Below are positions 52,069 through 60,874 of a stretch of DNA of 64,000 bases, one piece after another. How positions within the stretch are numbered: position 1 is the first letter of the stretch; every line of letters begins with the position of its first letter. The position numbers were made by a program, and so were the translations under genes. The stretch is from Cryomorphaceae bacterium. Lineage in GTDB: Bacteria > Bacteroidota > Bacteroidia > Flavobacteriales > ECT2AJA-044. The notes below the pieces were generated by a model that searched no databases, was not told the DNA's origin, and saw nothing but the letters and a program-made list of their open reading frames with translations. Location: positions 992,001 through 1,056,000 of the forward strand of contig CP059070.1 of the NCBI GenBank assembly GCA_017798125.1, read 5' to 3'.

Positions 52069-52078
52069 ACCTAGCATT

Positions 52079-52288
52079 ATGATCAAGAATATGGGTGCTG
52101 CGGATCGCATCATCCGCTTAATTGTCTCTGCCGTTCTCATTTACCTCGCCTATACCGGAGTCGTTTCCGGATTGATTGCGACGATTTTCTACATCCTTTC
52201 CGGGGTATTCATTGTGACGAGCCTAGTGCGCACATGTCCGCTGTACATGCCATTTGGTATTAGTACATGCAAGACCAAAGAGGCCTAG
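52079..52288 (+). CDS. DUF2892 (YgaP-type transmembrane) protein
   Basis: A 69-residue inner-membrane protein with two hydrophobic helices (LIVSAVLIYLAYTGVV; IATIFYILSGVFIVTSLV) and the family signature CPLYMPFGISTCK with its two cysteines. It starts with MIKNMGAADRIIR, also typical of DUF2892. The ATG at 52079 is used; a TTG at 52052 would overlap the small peptide gene upstream. In other bacteria this domain is fused to rhodanese (YgaP), hinting at sulfur or thiol handling, which is only a family-level clue. Confidence 0.85.
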   Translation: MIKNMGAADRIIRLIVSAVLIYLAYTGVVSGLIATIFYILSGVFIVTSLVRTCPLYMPFGISTCKTKEA

Positions 52289-53009
52289 TCCGCTGGCCCG
52301 TTCAATTTATATTACCCTATTACTCCTCAGCCTAGGCCAGACAGCGTGGGCTCAAAGCGACTCTACCCTAAATCTCCAAGAATTCTGGTGGGATTTCAAT
52401 TTGGGTATACAAGCTACTGACCGCTGGTATTACGGGGGTGATGCCGGCTTGCGCTCTATCTTTAGCGGCCAAGATGGGCGACAGTTTTATGTTAGGCCTA
52501 CGGCCCGATATCTGCTTAATTCCAATGCGACAGCATCTTTTGCAGCAGCAAACTTCACTACTTGGGGCGAAGATGTTCCAAACACCTATGAACTCAGGCT
52601 TCATCAAGAATTAGATGTTGATTGGCCCCGGTCCATTCCGGTTAAAATCAATCATCGATTCCGGCTAGAAGAGCGCTTTATTTGGACGACCGGAGATGCG
52701 CAGTACATCGGAATCCGACCGCGATATCTACTCGGCGTCACCACGCAGACTTTTGATTTATTCAAGGTGTTAAAAGAGTTCTACTTTGTTGGGCAGGGAG
52801 AGCTCTTTGCGCCTATCGATATTTCCACGGTTGTGCCTGAGAACTACGTGATCAACAACATTCGTCTTCACCTCGCCTTTGGTCAATACCTCTCGGAAAC
52901 GTGGCGCTATGAATTCCACTACATCTGGCAGAATTCTCGCATTCTCGATCTCGGCACCCTCGAGACTACCGAGCATCTATTGCGTTTGAGGATTTACCTG
53001 AAAGCTTAA
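52254..53009 (+). CDS. DUF2490 outer-membrane protein
   Basis: A 251-residue reading that resembles DUF2490, a presumed beta-barrel of unknown function in Bacteroidota. A signal peptide is visible (SIYITLLLLSLGQTAWAQ), followed by beta-type sequence rich in aromatics (EFWWDFNLGIQATDRWYYGG) ending in LLRLRIYLKA. There is no ATG in frame between the upstream stop (52224) and the signal peptide; the start must be the TTG at 52254, inside the end of the DUF2892 gene, or a rarer codon nearby, so expression probably depends on translation of the gene before it. Confidence 0.78.
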   Translation: MVLVHARPKRPSPLARSIYITLLLLSLGQTAWAQSDSTLNLQEFWWDFNLGIQATDRWYYGGDAGLRSIFSGQDGRQFYVRPTARYLLNSNATASFAAANFTTWGEDVPNTYELRLHQELDVDWPRSIPVKINHRFRLEERFIWTTGDAQYIGIRPRYLLGVTTQTFDLFKVLKEFYFVGQGELFAPIDISTVVPENYVINNIRLHLAFGQYLSETWRYEFHYIWQNSRILDLGTLETTEHLLRLRIYLKA

Positions 53010-53140
53010 CTTGATAATCCATTGGCTTTCGGCTCCTGGAATTATTAATTTTTCATAATTCTCAGGGGTTTCGCGAAATTCAATTCGCCGTTTTAAGTGA
53101 AAACCGCAAGTTTTGGGCAAACTTTTAATCCTCAAGAATT

Positions 53141-54001
53141 ATGGAATCCAGTTTATTGACCTCTGTTTTTTTGCCCCTAGCACTGGCCATCATCATGCTC
53201 GGGATGGGTATGTCGCTTACGACAGATGACTTTAAGCGGGTGGTCGTTTATCCCAAGGCAGTAATGCTGGGATTAATCAACCAGCTCTTTTTACTTCCCT
53301 TGATTGCCTATGGGCTGGTGTTGGCCTTTGGCTTGACAGCTGAATTAGCCGTTGGTATTATGATCCTCGCTGCCTGTCCCGGAGGCGCCACTTCAAACTT
53401 ACTGTCTCACTTGGCCAAAGGAGATGTAGCCTTATCTATTACCTTGACCGCGGTAACCTCCCTGGTTACGGTCATTACTATTCCGCTGATCGTCAATTTC
53501 GCTTTAATAAGTTTCATGCCGAATGGAGAGGCCATGCAACTCGATGTTCTCAAAACCGTCATTAGCGTGGTCATTGTCACTTTAGTGCCCGTGACCATTG
53601 GAATGATCATTCATCGCTATCAGCCAAACTTCTGCGCCCGAATGGAGCGTCCGGTAAAGATCATGTCGGCTGTCTTTTTGGTCTTGATCATAGCCGCCGC
53701 AATTCTAAAGGAGCGCGACAATATTCTTGGATACTTCGCACAAGCTGGACCGGTTGCATTGGCACTTAACCTATTGACCTTGGCACTCGGATTCTACTCC
53801 GCTCGTTTTCTGAATTTGAGCTCACAGCAGAGTCGGACTATCTCCATTGAAACAGGTATTCAAAACGGCACCTTGGGTATTGCCATTGCAGCAACCTTAA
53901 TTGGAAATTCCCAAATGACTATTCCCCCGGCCATTTACAGCCTAATTATGTTTGGGACGGTGAGTGTTTTGGTCTTTGCCAGAAAGAAGGCCGAGGAATA
54001 A
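53141..54001 (+). CDS. Bile acid:sodium symporter (BASS) family transporter
   Basis: A 286-residue inner-membrane protein with about nine hydrophobic helices. The family hallmark is LGMGMSLTTDDFKRV (about 21-35) and MILAACPGGATSNLLSHLAKGDVA (helix 4 crossover; split here, about 79-102), then ETGIQNGTLGIAIA (about 244-257). Bacterial BASS proteins move bile acids, pantoate, pyruvate or other organic anions with sodium; the substrate here is unknown. The 131 bases upstream are AT-rich and probably hold the promoter, but no clear box was found. Confidence 0.9.
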   Translation: MESSLLTSVFLPLALAIIMLGMGMSLTTDDFKRVVVYPKAVMLGLINQLFLLPLIAYGLVLAFGLTAELAVGIMILAACPGGATSNLLSHLAKGDVALSITLTAVTSLVTVITIPLIVNFALISFMPNGEAMQLDVLKTVISVVIVTLVPVTIGMIIHRYQPNFCARMERPVKIMSAVFLVLIIAAAILKERDNILGYFAQAGPVALALNLLTLALGFYSARFLNLSSQQSRTISIETGIQNGTLGIAIAATLIGNSQMTIPPAIYSLIMFGTVSVLVFARKKAEE

Positions 54002-54041
54002 AATTACTTACCTTCAGACCGCTAACTTAAAAACCTAGACA

Positions 54042-55175
54042 ATGAAGAAGGCCTATTCCCGGATTGCACTAGCGCTCATCTTTTCCCTACCACTTGCAAC
54101 AAATGGTCAGGAATTTGAATTTATCTTGGATCAAGCTGAGGATATTCCTCTCGTCACGAGCCAGTTTGTAGCAGAGTATCAAAGGGACATCAATCAGAAC
54201 ATTGGAACTGCTTTTTTTAATGTGGCTCAATCAGGTTTGAGCAATTTGAATAAGAATGAATTTTCTATTTCGCTCGTAGGAGGATCTTCTTATTTAACGG
54301 AAAGTAATATTTCGAACCCGACGAGCCTGGATGTCTCGCCTTCCGGTCTATACTACTTTTCAGATGCCATTCCCACCATCTTTAATTCTGCAGACGGAAC
54401 GGATTTAATTTATGGTTTTATTGATCCTGCCACCGGACAACCATTGGTAGATCCGACTACCGGTGACAATGTTGAAGTGGCCGTGGGAGTTCCTGGAGGT
54501 CAAGGACTAGGTTTCGGTGCCACCCCCGCCGGAACGATTGGTGTCGGTTACGGAGTTGGTGCGAATACGACTATTTACGCGACGTTTACGCCAATGTTAT
54601 ACAGCAGCATGGGTGATCAATTTGATGAGCTGTCTATCGAGAATGATTTCTCTTTCGGATTTCATGTAAAACATGAATTCGGTTCTTGGATCCCTTTCTT
54701 GGCAGACAATGGTATTCTGACCAGCTTGTCTTTAGGATACAATCAGTATTCCATTTCCGGAAACTCTGCGACCATAGACCCAACCGTTGTTGATGTCTCC
54801 ATGGGCTATGAATTGCGCACGTCTGCTCTTGAATTTGACTTTGCCACAGTACTCAATACAATAGGAACGCGACTTGATATTGCCAAGAGATTCGGATTCA
54901 TTGAGGTCGGAGTTTTTGGAGACTATGTAACGAGCTCCTACACATCCACTTCTGACGGAACCATGGATGTTGATCTCGTGAACACGGACATGAATGAAAT
55001 TGAGGACAGCAGAACGCTTGCTGACTTTGCCAACTATGACGATTCGGTCAGTTCAATTGGAGGAGGGGTCAATATAACCCTTGGCCAGGGTTGGTTCCGC
55101 GGCACCCTGAATTATCGTTATTCAGAAGTACAGAACTTTGGCTTTGGACTCCTTTTCGTTTTGAATAGGGAATAA
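54042..55175 (+). CDS. Predicted outer-membrane protein (DUF6588-like)
   Basis: A 377-residue protein with a signal peptide (RIALALIFSLPLATNGQ). The body has beta-barrel-like patterning, a Gly-rich segment (GVPGGQGLGFGATPAGTIG), then PMLYSS and FGFHVKHEFGSWIPFLAD, and ends in FGFGLLFVLNRE. This resembles Bacteroidota DUF6588 proteins, though I hold that label loosely. Function is unknown; an outer-membrane location is likely. Ten bases separate it from the convergent lysS. Confidence 0.72.
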   Translation: MKKAYSRIALALIFSLPLATNGQEFEFILDQAEDIPLVTSQFVAEYQRDINQNIGTAFFNVAQSGLSNLNKNEFSISLVGGSSYLTESNISNPTSLDVSPSGLYYFSDAIPTIFNSADGTDLIYGFIDPATGQPLVDPTTGDNVEVAVGVPGGQGLGFGATPAGTIGVGYGVGANTTIYATFTPMLYSSMGDQFDELSIENDFSFGFHVKHEFGSWIPFLADNGILTSLSLGYNQYSISGNSATIDPTVVDVSMGYELRTSALEFDFATVLNTIGTRLDIAKRFGFIEVGVFGDYVTSSYTSTSDGTMDVDLVNTDMNEIEDSRTLADFANYDDSVSSIGGGVNITLGQGWFRGTLNYRYSEVQNFGFGLLFVLNRE

Positions 55176-55185
55176 GCCCCTTGGT

Positions 55186-56898
55186 TTAACCCATCCAGGC
55201 TTGAACCTCGTCCAGCTGAAGGGCGGGAAGGCCTAGCTTTTTCTTCTTACGAAGTCCGTTCATTTGCTGGTGGACCTGTGTGTGCTTCAGCTCGCGCATG
55301 GCTTCAATGCTGCCGTACTGTTCCAAAAAGTGAGGCGCCCAGTCTGCGGAGATTCCCACAGCTTCAAATTCGGCGGGAGTTACCACTGGCGCTTGCTTTT
55401 CCGGTTTCATTTGCGGGAAGAACAACACGTCCTGAATACTGGCGCTGTCGGTCATGATCATGCTCAAACGATCAATTCCGATACCTAATCCCGCCGTAGG
55501 CGGCATTCCGTATTCAATGGCACGCAGGAAGTCTTCGTCCAGTACCATGGCTTCATCATCACCTCGTTTTCCGAGTTCGAGTTGTTCCTCGAAACGGGCT
55601 CGCTGATCAATTGGATCGTTGAGTTCCGAGAAGGCATTGCAGATTTCTTTTCCGTTGCAAATGGCTTCAAAGCGCTCCACCAAGCCGTCTTCGCTGCGGT
55701 GCTTTTTGGCCAATGGCGACATCTCCACGGGGTAGTCGGTAATGAAGGTAGGCTGAATGAGTTTGGGCTCACAGTGCTCGCCGAAGATCTCGTCGATGAG
55801 CTTTCCACGTCCCATGCTGTCGTCCACATCCACACCGAGCTTTACCGCTGCAGCGCGCATGTCTTCTTCATTGAGTTCGCTGACGTCCACGCCGGTGAAT
55901 TCCTCAATGGCGCCGTACATGGTGTATCGCTTCCAAGGGCGTTGGAAGTTGATGACGTGGTCTCCACAAGGAACCTCGGTGGTACCGTGCAGGTCGAGAG
56001 CGATTTTCTCCACCATCTCTTCCACGAGATTCATCATCCACTCGTAGTCCTTATAGGCTACATAGAGTTCCATCTGGGTGAACTCCGGATTGTGGAAACG
56101 GCTCATTCCCTCGTTGCGGAAGTCTTTGGCGAATTCGTATACGCCATCAAATCCACCCACGATGAGGCGTTTGAGGTACAACTCATTGGCGATGCGCAAG
56201 TACAGCGTCATGTCCAAGGTGTTGTGATGGGTCTTGAAAGGTCGGGCCGCGGCTCCTCCATAGAGGGGCTGCAGGATAGGCGTTTCCACCTCCAGGTATC
56301 CCTTGTCGTTCAGGAACGAGCGCATGGAGGTCGTGAGCTGGGTGCGCTTGACAAAAGCCTCGCGAACGTCTGGGTTAACCACGAGGTCCACGTAGCGCTG
56401 GCGATAGCGTTTTTCCGGATCGGTAAAGGCATCGTGTACGTTTCCGTCCGCGTCTGTTTTGGGAAGGGGCAAAGGACGAAGCGACTTGGTGAGCATGGTC
56501 AACTCCTTCACGTGGATGGAAATCTCTCCTACCTGTGTGGTGAAGACATATCCTTTAATACCCACAATGTCCCCGATGTGCATGAGTTTTTTGAAGACCG
56601 TGTTGTACAAGGTCTTGTCTTCGCCGGGGCAAATTTCGTCTCGGTTGACGTAGATCTGAATGCGACCAGTGCTGTCTTGAAGCTCGGCAAAGGAAGCCTT
56701 ACCCATGATGCGTTTGCTCATGATGCGGCCGGCAATGGTGATGTCCTTGTACTCGGTTTTGTTGACCTCGTAGTACTTCTTGATGGACGCCGCAGAGGTG
56801 TCTACCGGATAGAGATCGGCCGGATACGGATCGATCCCCAATTTTTTCAGCTCTTCCATTGCCTCGCGGCGGATGATTTCCTGTTCGCTCAATGCCAT
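55186..56898 (-). CDS. lysS: Lysyl-tRNA synthetase, class II
   Basis: Charges tRNA-Lys with lysine; cytoplasmic, 570 residues. The N-terminal OB fold (about 50-150; [18 protein letters not shown]) is followed by the class II core with motif 2 [18 protein letters not shown] and motif 3 [13 protein letters not shown]. After the usual end near FFPQMKPE there is an extra C-terminal domain of about 70 residues ([18 protein letters not shown] ... LRKKKKLGL), as in other Bacteroidota LysRS and absent from the E. coli enzyme. The ATG at 56898 is chosen over a TTG at 56910; a TACTTTTG box lies 22 bases upstream. Confidence 0.96.
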   Translation of the reverse strand: MALSEQEIIRREAMEELKKLGIDPYPADLYPVDTSAASIKKYYEVNKTEYKDITIAGRIMSKRIMGKASFAELQDSTGRIQIYVNRDEICPGEDKTLYNTVFKKLMHIGDIVGIKGYVFTTQVGEISIHVKELTMLTKSLRPLPLPKTDADGNVHDAFTDPEKRYRQRYVDLVVNPDVREAFVKRTQLTTSMRSFLNDKGYLEVETPILQPLYGGAAARPFKTHHNTLDMTLYLRIANELYLKRLIVGGFDGVYEFAKDFRNEGMSRFHNPEFTQMELYVAYKDYEWMMNLVEEMVEKIALDLHGTTEVPCGDHVINFQRPWKRYTMYGAIEEFTGVDVSELNEEDMRAAAVKLGVDVDDSMGRGKLIDEIFGEHCEPKLIQPTFITDYPVEMSPLAKKHRSEDGLVERFEAICNGKEICNAFSELNDPIDQRARFEEQLELGKRGDDEAMVLDEDFLRAIEYGMPPTAGLGIGIDRLSMIMTDSASIQDVLFFPQMKPEKQAPVVTPAEFEAVGISADWAPHFLEQYGSIEAMRELKHTQVHQQMNGLRKKKKLGLPALQLDEVQAWMG

Positions 56899-56920
56899 TT
56901 TTTCCTTCAAATTTGAAGGG

Positions 56921-56928
56921 CAAAAGTA
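56921..56928 (-). promoter_or_regulatory. -7 promoter box of lysS
   Basis: TACTTTTG on the minus strand, 22 bases before the lysS ATG; divergent from the isomerase promoter 25 bases away. Confidence 0.5.
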
Positions 56929-56952
56929 CTAAAAAGCGACCGACTCTTTTGT

Positions 56953-56960
56953 TACCTTAG
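56953..56960 (+). promoter_or_regulatory. -7 type box of the isomerase gene
   Basis: TACCTTAG, two bases from TAnnTTTG, ends four bases before the ATG at 56965. Confidence 0.35.
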
Positions 56961-56964
56961 CCAT

Positions 56965-57954
56965 ATGAAGCAACTGATTCAAGACTTTCCACAACACCTA
57001 GCTGATGGCTTGCACATTGCACAGCAAGCCAGTTTGAAACCTGCTGCTCGTGAAATCCGTCAAGTGGTCATCACCGGCCTTGGCGGATCGGGTATTGGAG
57101 GAACCATCGTCTCCGAGCTGATGGCCTCGCGCTGCAAGGTGCCCATCGTGGTCAATAAGGGCTACAGTTTGCCCGCTTTTGTCAATCCCTACACCTTGGT
57201 TTTGGTGAGCACCTACAGCGGGAATACTGAAGAGACCCTAAGTGCCTTGTCGCATGCGGATGCTGCCGGTGCTGAAATTGGCATCATCACTTCGGGTGGT
57301 CAAGCGCTGGAATACGCTCAAGAGAAAGGCTGCAATCACATTGTGGTTCCAGGCGGAAATCCGCCCAGATCCATGTTTGGATACAGTTTTGTTCAGCTGC
57401 TGAAGTACCTCAGCCACTACGGATTGGTCGATGGTGAAGTCATGAACGAGGTGAGCCACAGCATTCAGCTATTGGAGGAGGAAGGAGCCACTCTTCGTGC
57501 CGCAGGCACTGAGCTTGCGGGTTTCCTACAGAATAAGATGCCGGTGGTTTATGCCGGAGATGGCTTCGAAGGAGTGGCGGTCCGTTTCCGTCAACAGTTC
57601 AACGAGAATTCGAAGATGGTTGGTTACACGGGAATGGTCCCGGAGATGAACCACAATGAGCTGGTCGGATGGGCTGGAGGCGGCGATCATATGGCCGTTG
57701 TCTTTTTCCGGAACGAGAGCGATGATGCTCGTGTACAAAAGCGCATGGACATCAATAAAGAGATTGTCGAGCGCTACACGCCGCATGTTCGTGAGGTTTG
57801 GAGCAAGGGTGGAAACGACATTGAGCGAGCCTTGTATTTGATTCACCTTGGGGATTGGGCCAGCTATGATCTTTCTGAGCTGAATGACGTTGATGTCATG
57901 GAAATCGAAGTGATCGATTATCTAAAAAGCGAACTGGCGAAATTTAAAGCATGA
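56965..57954 (+). CDS. Bifunctional phosphoglucose/phosphomannose isomerase
   Basis: A 329-residue cytoplasmic sugar-phosphate isomerase with two SIS folds. The first shows VVITGLGGSGIGGTIVSEL (about 34-52) and STYSGNTEETLSAL (about 82-95); the second holds MNHNELVGW, typical of the PGI/PMI branch rather than the larger classical Pgi. It interconverts glucose 6-phosphate, or mannose 6-phosphate, and fructose 6-phosphate. lipB follows with an ATGA overlap. Confidence 0.9.
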   Translation: MKQLIQDFPQHLADGLHIAQQASLKPAAREIRQVVITGLGGSGIGGTIVSELMASRCKVPIVVNKGYSLPAFVNPYTLVLVSTYSGNTEETLSALSHADAAGAEIGIITSGGQALEYAQEKGCNHIVVPGGNPPRSMFGYSFVQLLKYLSHYGLVDGEVMNEVSHSIQLLEEEGATLRAAGTELAGFLQNKMPVVYAGDGFEGVAVRFRQQFNENSKMVGYTGMVPEMNHNELVGWAGGGDHMAVVFFRNESDDARVQKRMDINKEIVERYTPHVREVWSKGGNDIERALYLIHLGDWASYDLSELNDVDVMEIEVIDYLKSELAKFKA

Positions 57955-58652
57955 GCGTAACGACCCATTTCCAGGATCTGGGGGTCATCGAGTATAAAAA
58001 GGCATGGGACTATCAGCAACGTCTGTTTGATGGCACTGTGCAGATGAAATTCGACAACCGCAAACTCCCGGAGGAGGAGCGGCCGAAAACCCGGAATTAC
58101 TTACTGTTTTGCGAGCATCCGCACGTGTACACCCTCGGAAAGAGCGGTGATATGGCGAACTTACTCATCAATGAGGAGAAGCTCAAAGAAATTGGAGCGA
58201 CCTACTTCCCAATCAACCGCGGGGGTGACATTACCTACCACGGACCGGGGCAAATTGTGGCCTATCCCATTTTCGATTTAGACTACTTTTTCACGGACAT
58301 CCACAAGTACCTGAGGTTCTTGGAGGACGTCATCATCAAGGTCCTCGAAAAGTATGGCCTCGAGGGCCAGCGCTCGCCTGGGGAGACCGGTGTATGGCTC
58401 GATGTAGGCACGGATCGCGCCCGCAAGATCTGCGCGATGGGAATTAAGGCTTCACGCTGGGTCACGATGCATGGCTTGGCCTTCAACGTCAACAGTAATC
58501 TGGAGTATTTCGGATACATCGTGCCGTGTGGAATCACGGACAAGGCGGTGACCTCTCTAGATGTTGAAGTCGGGCGCACCCTGGATTACGCCAAAGTCAA
58601 GCAGGAAGTGAAAGAGGCTTTTGCCGAGGTCTTTGACCTCAAGTACGCGTGA
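57951..58652 (+). CDS. lipB: Lipoyl(octanoyl) transferase
   Basis: Moves octanoate from acyl-carrier protein to lipoyl domains, the first step of lipoate attachment to 2-oxoacid dehydrogenases such as the complex that the E1 here serves. In 233 residues the motifs are EHPHVYTLGKSG, the RGGDITYHGPGQ signature (about 90-101), Lys in ICAMGIKASRWVTMHG, and catalytic Cys in VPCGITDKAVTSL. The start overlaps the isomerase stop; its end overlaps the convergent hydrolase gene by 14 bases. Confidence 0.95.
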   Translation: MSVTTHFQDLGVIEYKKAWDYQQRLFDGTVQMKFDNRKLPEEERPKTRNYLLFCEHPHVYTLGKSGDMANLLINEEKLKEIGATYFPINRGGDITYHGPGQIVAYPIFDLDYFFTDIHKYLRFLEDVIIKVLEKYGLEGQRSPGETGVWLDVGTDRARKICAMGIKASRWVTMHGLAFNVNSNLEYFGYIVPCGITDKAVTSLDVEVGRTLDYAKVKQEVKEAFAEVFDLKYA

Positions 58653-59406
58653 GGTAGCCCAACACCAAGTCCCGCAATTCCATCGGCTTTTGGGCGTGCA
58701 CCCAGTGGCCCGCCCCGTCCACCGTTTCCACTTCAGCCGAAGTAAAGTGCTCTTGAATGTGGGCAAAAGTTCCCGCATTGATGTAGTCGCTTTCGCCGCC
58801 GGCAATAAAGAGCGTTGGTCCTTCGTATACCTCGCCGTTTCCAAGCGCTTCACCCACGTTTCCAATCTGGTCGTTCAGGCCGTGCAAATTAAACCGCCAC
58901 GCCAAACGCTCCTTCTCAATCCAATAGAGATTCTTGAGCAAGAACTGCTGAACACCCGGTTCGGGAATGCCTTGCGCCAATTGGTTTTGCGCCTCACGGC
59001 GCGATGTCACCTGATCCAAGTCCACACTCAACAAGGCGTCTAGAATTTCACGGTGGTGAATGGGGTAGAACTGAGGACCAATGTCCACGACGATGAGCCG
59101 ATCCACCCGGTCGGGGTTATCCAGAGCAAAGCGCATGGCCGTTTTTCCGCCCATGGAGTGCCCCATGACGTGACCGCGCTCAATTCCGTGATCTTCGAAA
59201 TACTCCAGTAAATCTTCGGACATGGCCGTATAGCTGTGCTCCTCACTGTGGGGGGAGCGGCCGTGGTTGCGCTGATCCACAAGGTGCACTTCAAAATGCT
59301 CCGCGAATTGACCGGCGAGTGTTTTCCAATTGTCCAACATGCCAAAAAGGCCGTGCAGGATCACCAAGGGTTCGCCCTGGCCTTGAATGAGGGAGTGCAG
59401 TTTCAT
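58639..59406 (-). CDS. Alpha/beta hydrolase (YbfF-like)
   Basis: A 255-residue alpha/beta-fold esterase-like enzyme. The oxyanion loop is ILHGLFGMLDNWKTLAG (about 16-32), then DQRNHGRSPHS, the nucleophile elbow GHSMGGKTAM (Ser near 102), and catalytic His in GAGHWVHAQKP. This pattern matches YbfF-type acyl-CoA/ester hydrolases; the substrate is unknown. Its ATG shares one base with the pdxJ stop, so the two are coupled. Confidence 0.87.
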   Translation of the reverse strand: MKLHSLIQGQGEPLVILHGLFGMLDNWKTLAGQFAEHFEVHLVDQRNHGRSPHSEEHSYTAMSEDLLEYFEDHGIERGHVMGHSMGGKTAMRFALDNPDRVDRLIVVDIGPQFYPIHHREILDALLSVDLDQVTSRREAQNQLAQGIPEPGVQQFLLKNLYWIEKERLAWRFNLHGLNDQIGNVGEALGNGEVYEGPTLFIAGGESDYINAGTFAHIQEHFTSAEVETVDGAGHWVHAQKPMELRDLVLGYLTRT

Positions 59407-60137
59407 CAGAGTTCGGAGAGTTGGAGGCGATACATTTGAATAGTGTTCTCCAAGCCATAATACAGCGCATCGCTGATCAGGGCATGGCCGATGGACACTT
59501 CCAATAGACCGGGGATATTCGTGGCGAAGTAGTTGAGGTTTTTCAAGTCCAAATCGTGTCCGGCATTGATCCCTAGTCCAGCGGCATTCGCCGCTTCCGC
59601 CGTGGCGATATAAGGGGCAATGGCCTCTTCCTTTTGTCCGGCGGCAAAGCCCACGGCATAGTCTTCGGTGTACAATTCAATACGGTCTGTTCCCGTGGCC
59701 ACCGCCGATTCGATGAGGGTGGGGTCGGGCTCCAAAAAGATGGAGGTTCGGATGCCTCGGGCCTTGAGGTGAGTGATGATTCCTTTGAGGAAGTCGCCTT
59801 TCTCACGGGTGTCCCAACCGGCGTTGGAGGTCAGGGCCTCGGGCGGATCGGGTACGAGGGTTACTTGCGCTGGATTGACTTCGAAGACCAGTTCCATAAA
59901 ATCGGGGCCTGGATAGCCTTCGACGTTGAATTCCGTGGTCAACTCGGGCTTGAGTTCCCGGACATCGCTGTAGCGGATGTGACGTTCATCGGGCCGAGGG
60001 TGGACGGTGATGCCTTGGGCGCCAAAACGCTCGGCGTCAAGGGCGACTTGAAGTAAGTTGGGGACCTTTCCCCCACGGGCATTTCGCAGGGTGGCTACCT
60101 TGTTGATGTTGACGCTGAGAAGAGTGGAATGAGCCAT
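59406..60137 (-). CDS. pdxJ: Pyridoxine 5'-phosphate synthase
   Basis: Condenses 1-deoxyxylulose 5-phosphate with 3-amino-2-oxopropyl phosphate to form pyridoxine phosphate, the last ring-forming step of vitamin B6 synthesis; 243 residues, TIM barrel. Visible motifs are [17 protein letters not shown] (about 7-23), [17 protein letters not shown] (active-site His/Arg), [16 protein letters not shown] and [13 protein letters not shown]. Nothing is missing. It is divergent from the CBS-protein gene with a TAACTTTG box 28 bases before its ATG. Confidence 0.95.
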   Translation of the reverse strand: MAHSTLLSVNINKVATLRNARGGKVPNLLQVALDAERFGAQGITVHPRPDERHIRYSDVRELKPELTTEFNVEGYPGPDFMELVFEVNPAQVTLVPDPPEALTSNAGWDTREKGDFLKGIITHLKARGIRTSIFLEPDPTLIESAVATGTDRIELYTEDYAVGFAAGQKEEAIAPYIATAEAANAAGLGINAGHDLDLKNLNYFATNIPGLLEVSIGHALISDALYYGLENTIQMYRLQLSEL

Positions 60138-60165
60138 GGCTAAAATGGAAGTGCAGTGAAGGCAA

Positions 60166-60173
60166 CAAAGTTA
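60166..60173 (-). promoter_or_regulatory. -7 promoter box of pdxJ
   Basis: TAACTTTG on the minus strand matches TAnnTTTG exactly, 28 bases ahead of the pdxJ start and back to back with the CBS-gene box. Confidence 0.55.
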
Positions 60174-60180
60174 AAAAGGT

Positions 60181-60188
60181 TATGTTTG
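60181..60188 (+). promoter_or_regulatory. -7 promoter box of the CBS/nadK operon
   Basis: TATGTTTG matches TAnnTTTG exactly and lies 21 bases before the ATG at 60210. Confidence 0.55.
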
Positions 60189-60209
60189 TTTTAGACAGAA
60201 CCTGCGGTC

Positions 60210-60872
60210 ATGCTTAGCAAACAAGTCTTACAAAATGAGATCGAACCGATCACTCGATCGGACTCCGGATTATACGCCTTGGGCATCATGGATGAATTCA
60301 AGGTGGAGCATCTTCCCGTGGTGGAGGATGGCATGCTGGTCGGTCTGGTTCGCGAGTTGGATTTGCTGGACATGCATCGACCCGAAGGGTCATTGGCCGA
60401 ACAAGAAGTTCCGCTCACTCAGGTCTTTGTCAACACGGATGATCATTGCTTTCGCGCTCTGGATTTGATGGGCGAAATGTCTGTGACCCTCCTTCCGGTG
60501 GTTGATCGTCAAAACCGGTATGCGGGTTATATCACCTCCATGAATTTGATCGAGTGCATGAGCGAACTCACTGCGGCTCAAGAGCCCGGGGGATTGTTGA
60601 TTCTGGAGATCAATCAGAACGATTACAGCCTTTCGGAGATCGCACAGATCGTCGAGTCAAACGACGCCAAGATTTTGAGCGTATACGTGAGCAAGCACGC
60701 GGACAGTACCAAGATGGAGGTCACGTTGAAGATCAATCGGACCGATTTGGCCGCGGTGATTCAGACCTTTGAAAGGTATGAGTACCGAATCACGGCCACC
60801 TACCACGAGAACGACGATTCGGATGAAATGAAGCGACGCTTTGGGCTCTTCATGAATTACTTGAACATGTAA
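60210..60872 (+). CDS. CBS-pair protein with ACT-like C-terminus
   Basis: A 220-residue cytoplasmic protein. Two CBS motifs fill about 1-120 (EHLPVVEDGMLVGLVRELDL; VTLLPVVDRQNRYAGYITS), a module that usually binds adenine nucleotides. The C-terminal part (about 125-205; LLILEINQNDYSLSEIAQIV) looks like an ACT-type small-ligand domain. Function is not known, but the gene directly precedes nadK with a two-base gap, as in many Bacteroidota, so a link to NAD(P) or nucleotide sensing is a fair guess. Confidence 0.83.
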   Translation: MLSKQVLQNEIEPITRSDSGLYALGIMDEFKVEHLPVVEDGMLVGLVRELDLLDMHRPEGSLAEQEVPLTQVFVNTDDHCFRALDLMGEMSVTLLPVVDRQNRYAGYITSMNLIECMSELTAAQEPGGLLILEINQNDYSLSEIAQIVESNDAKILSVYVSKHADSTKMEVTLKINRTDLAAVIQTFERYEYRITATYHENDDSDEMKRRFGLFMNYLNM

Positions 60873-60874
60873 GT

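Noticed and set aside
55582-56916. Open frame of 444 codons opposite lysS
   Set aside because: Antisense to lysyl-tRNA synthetase over its whole length; no motif or signal of its own.
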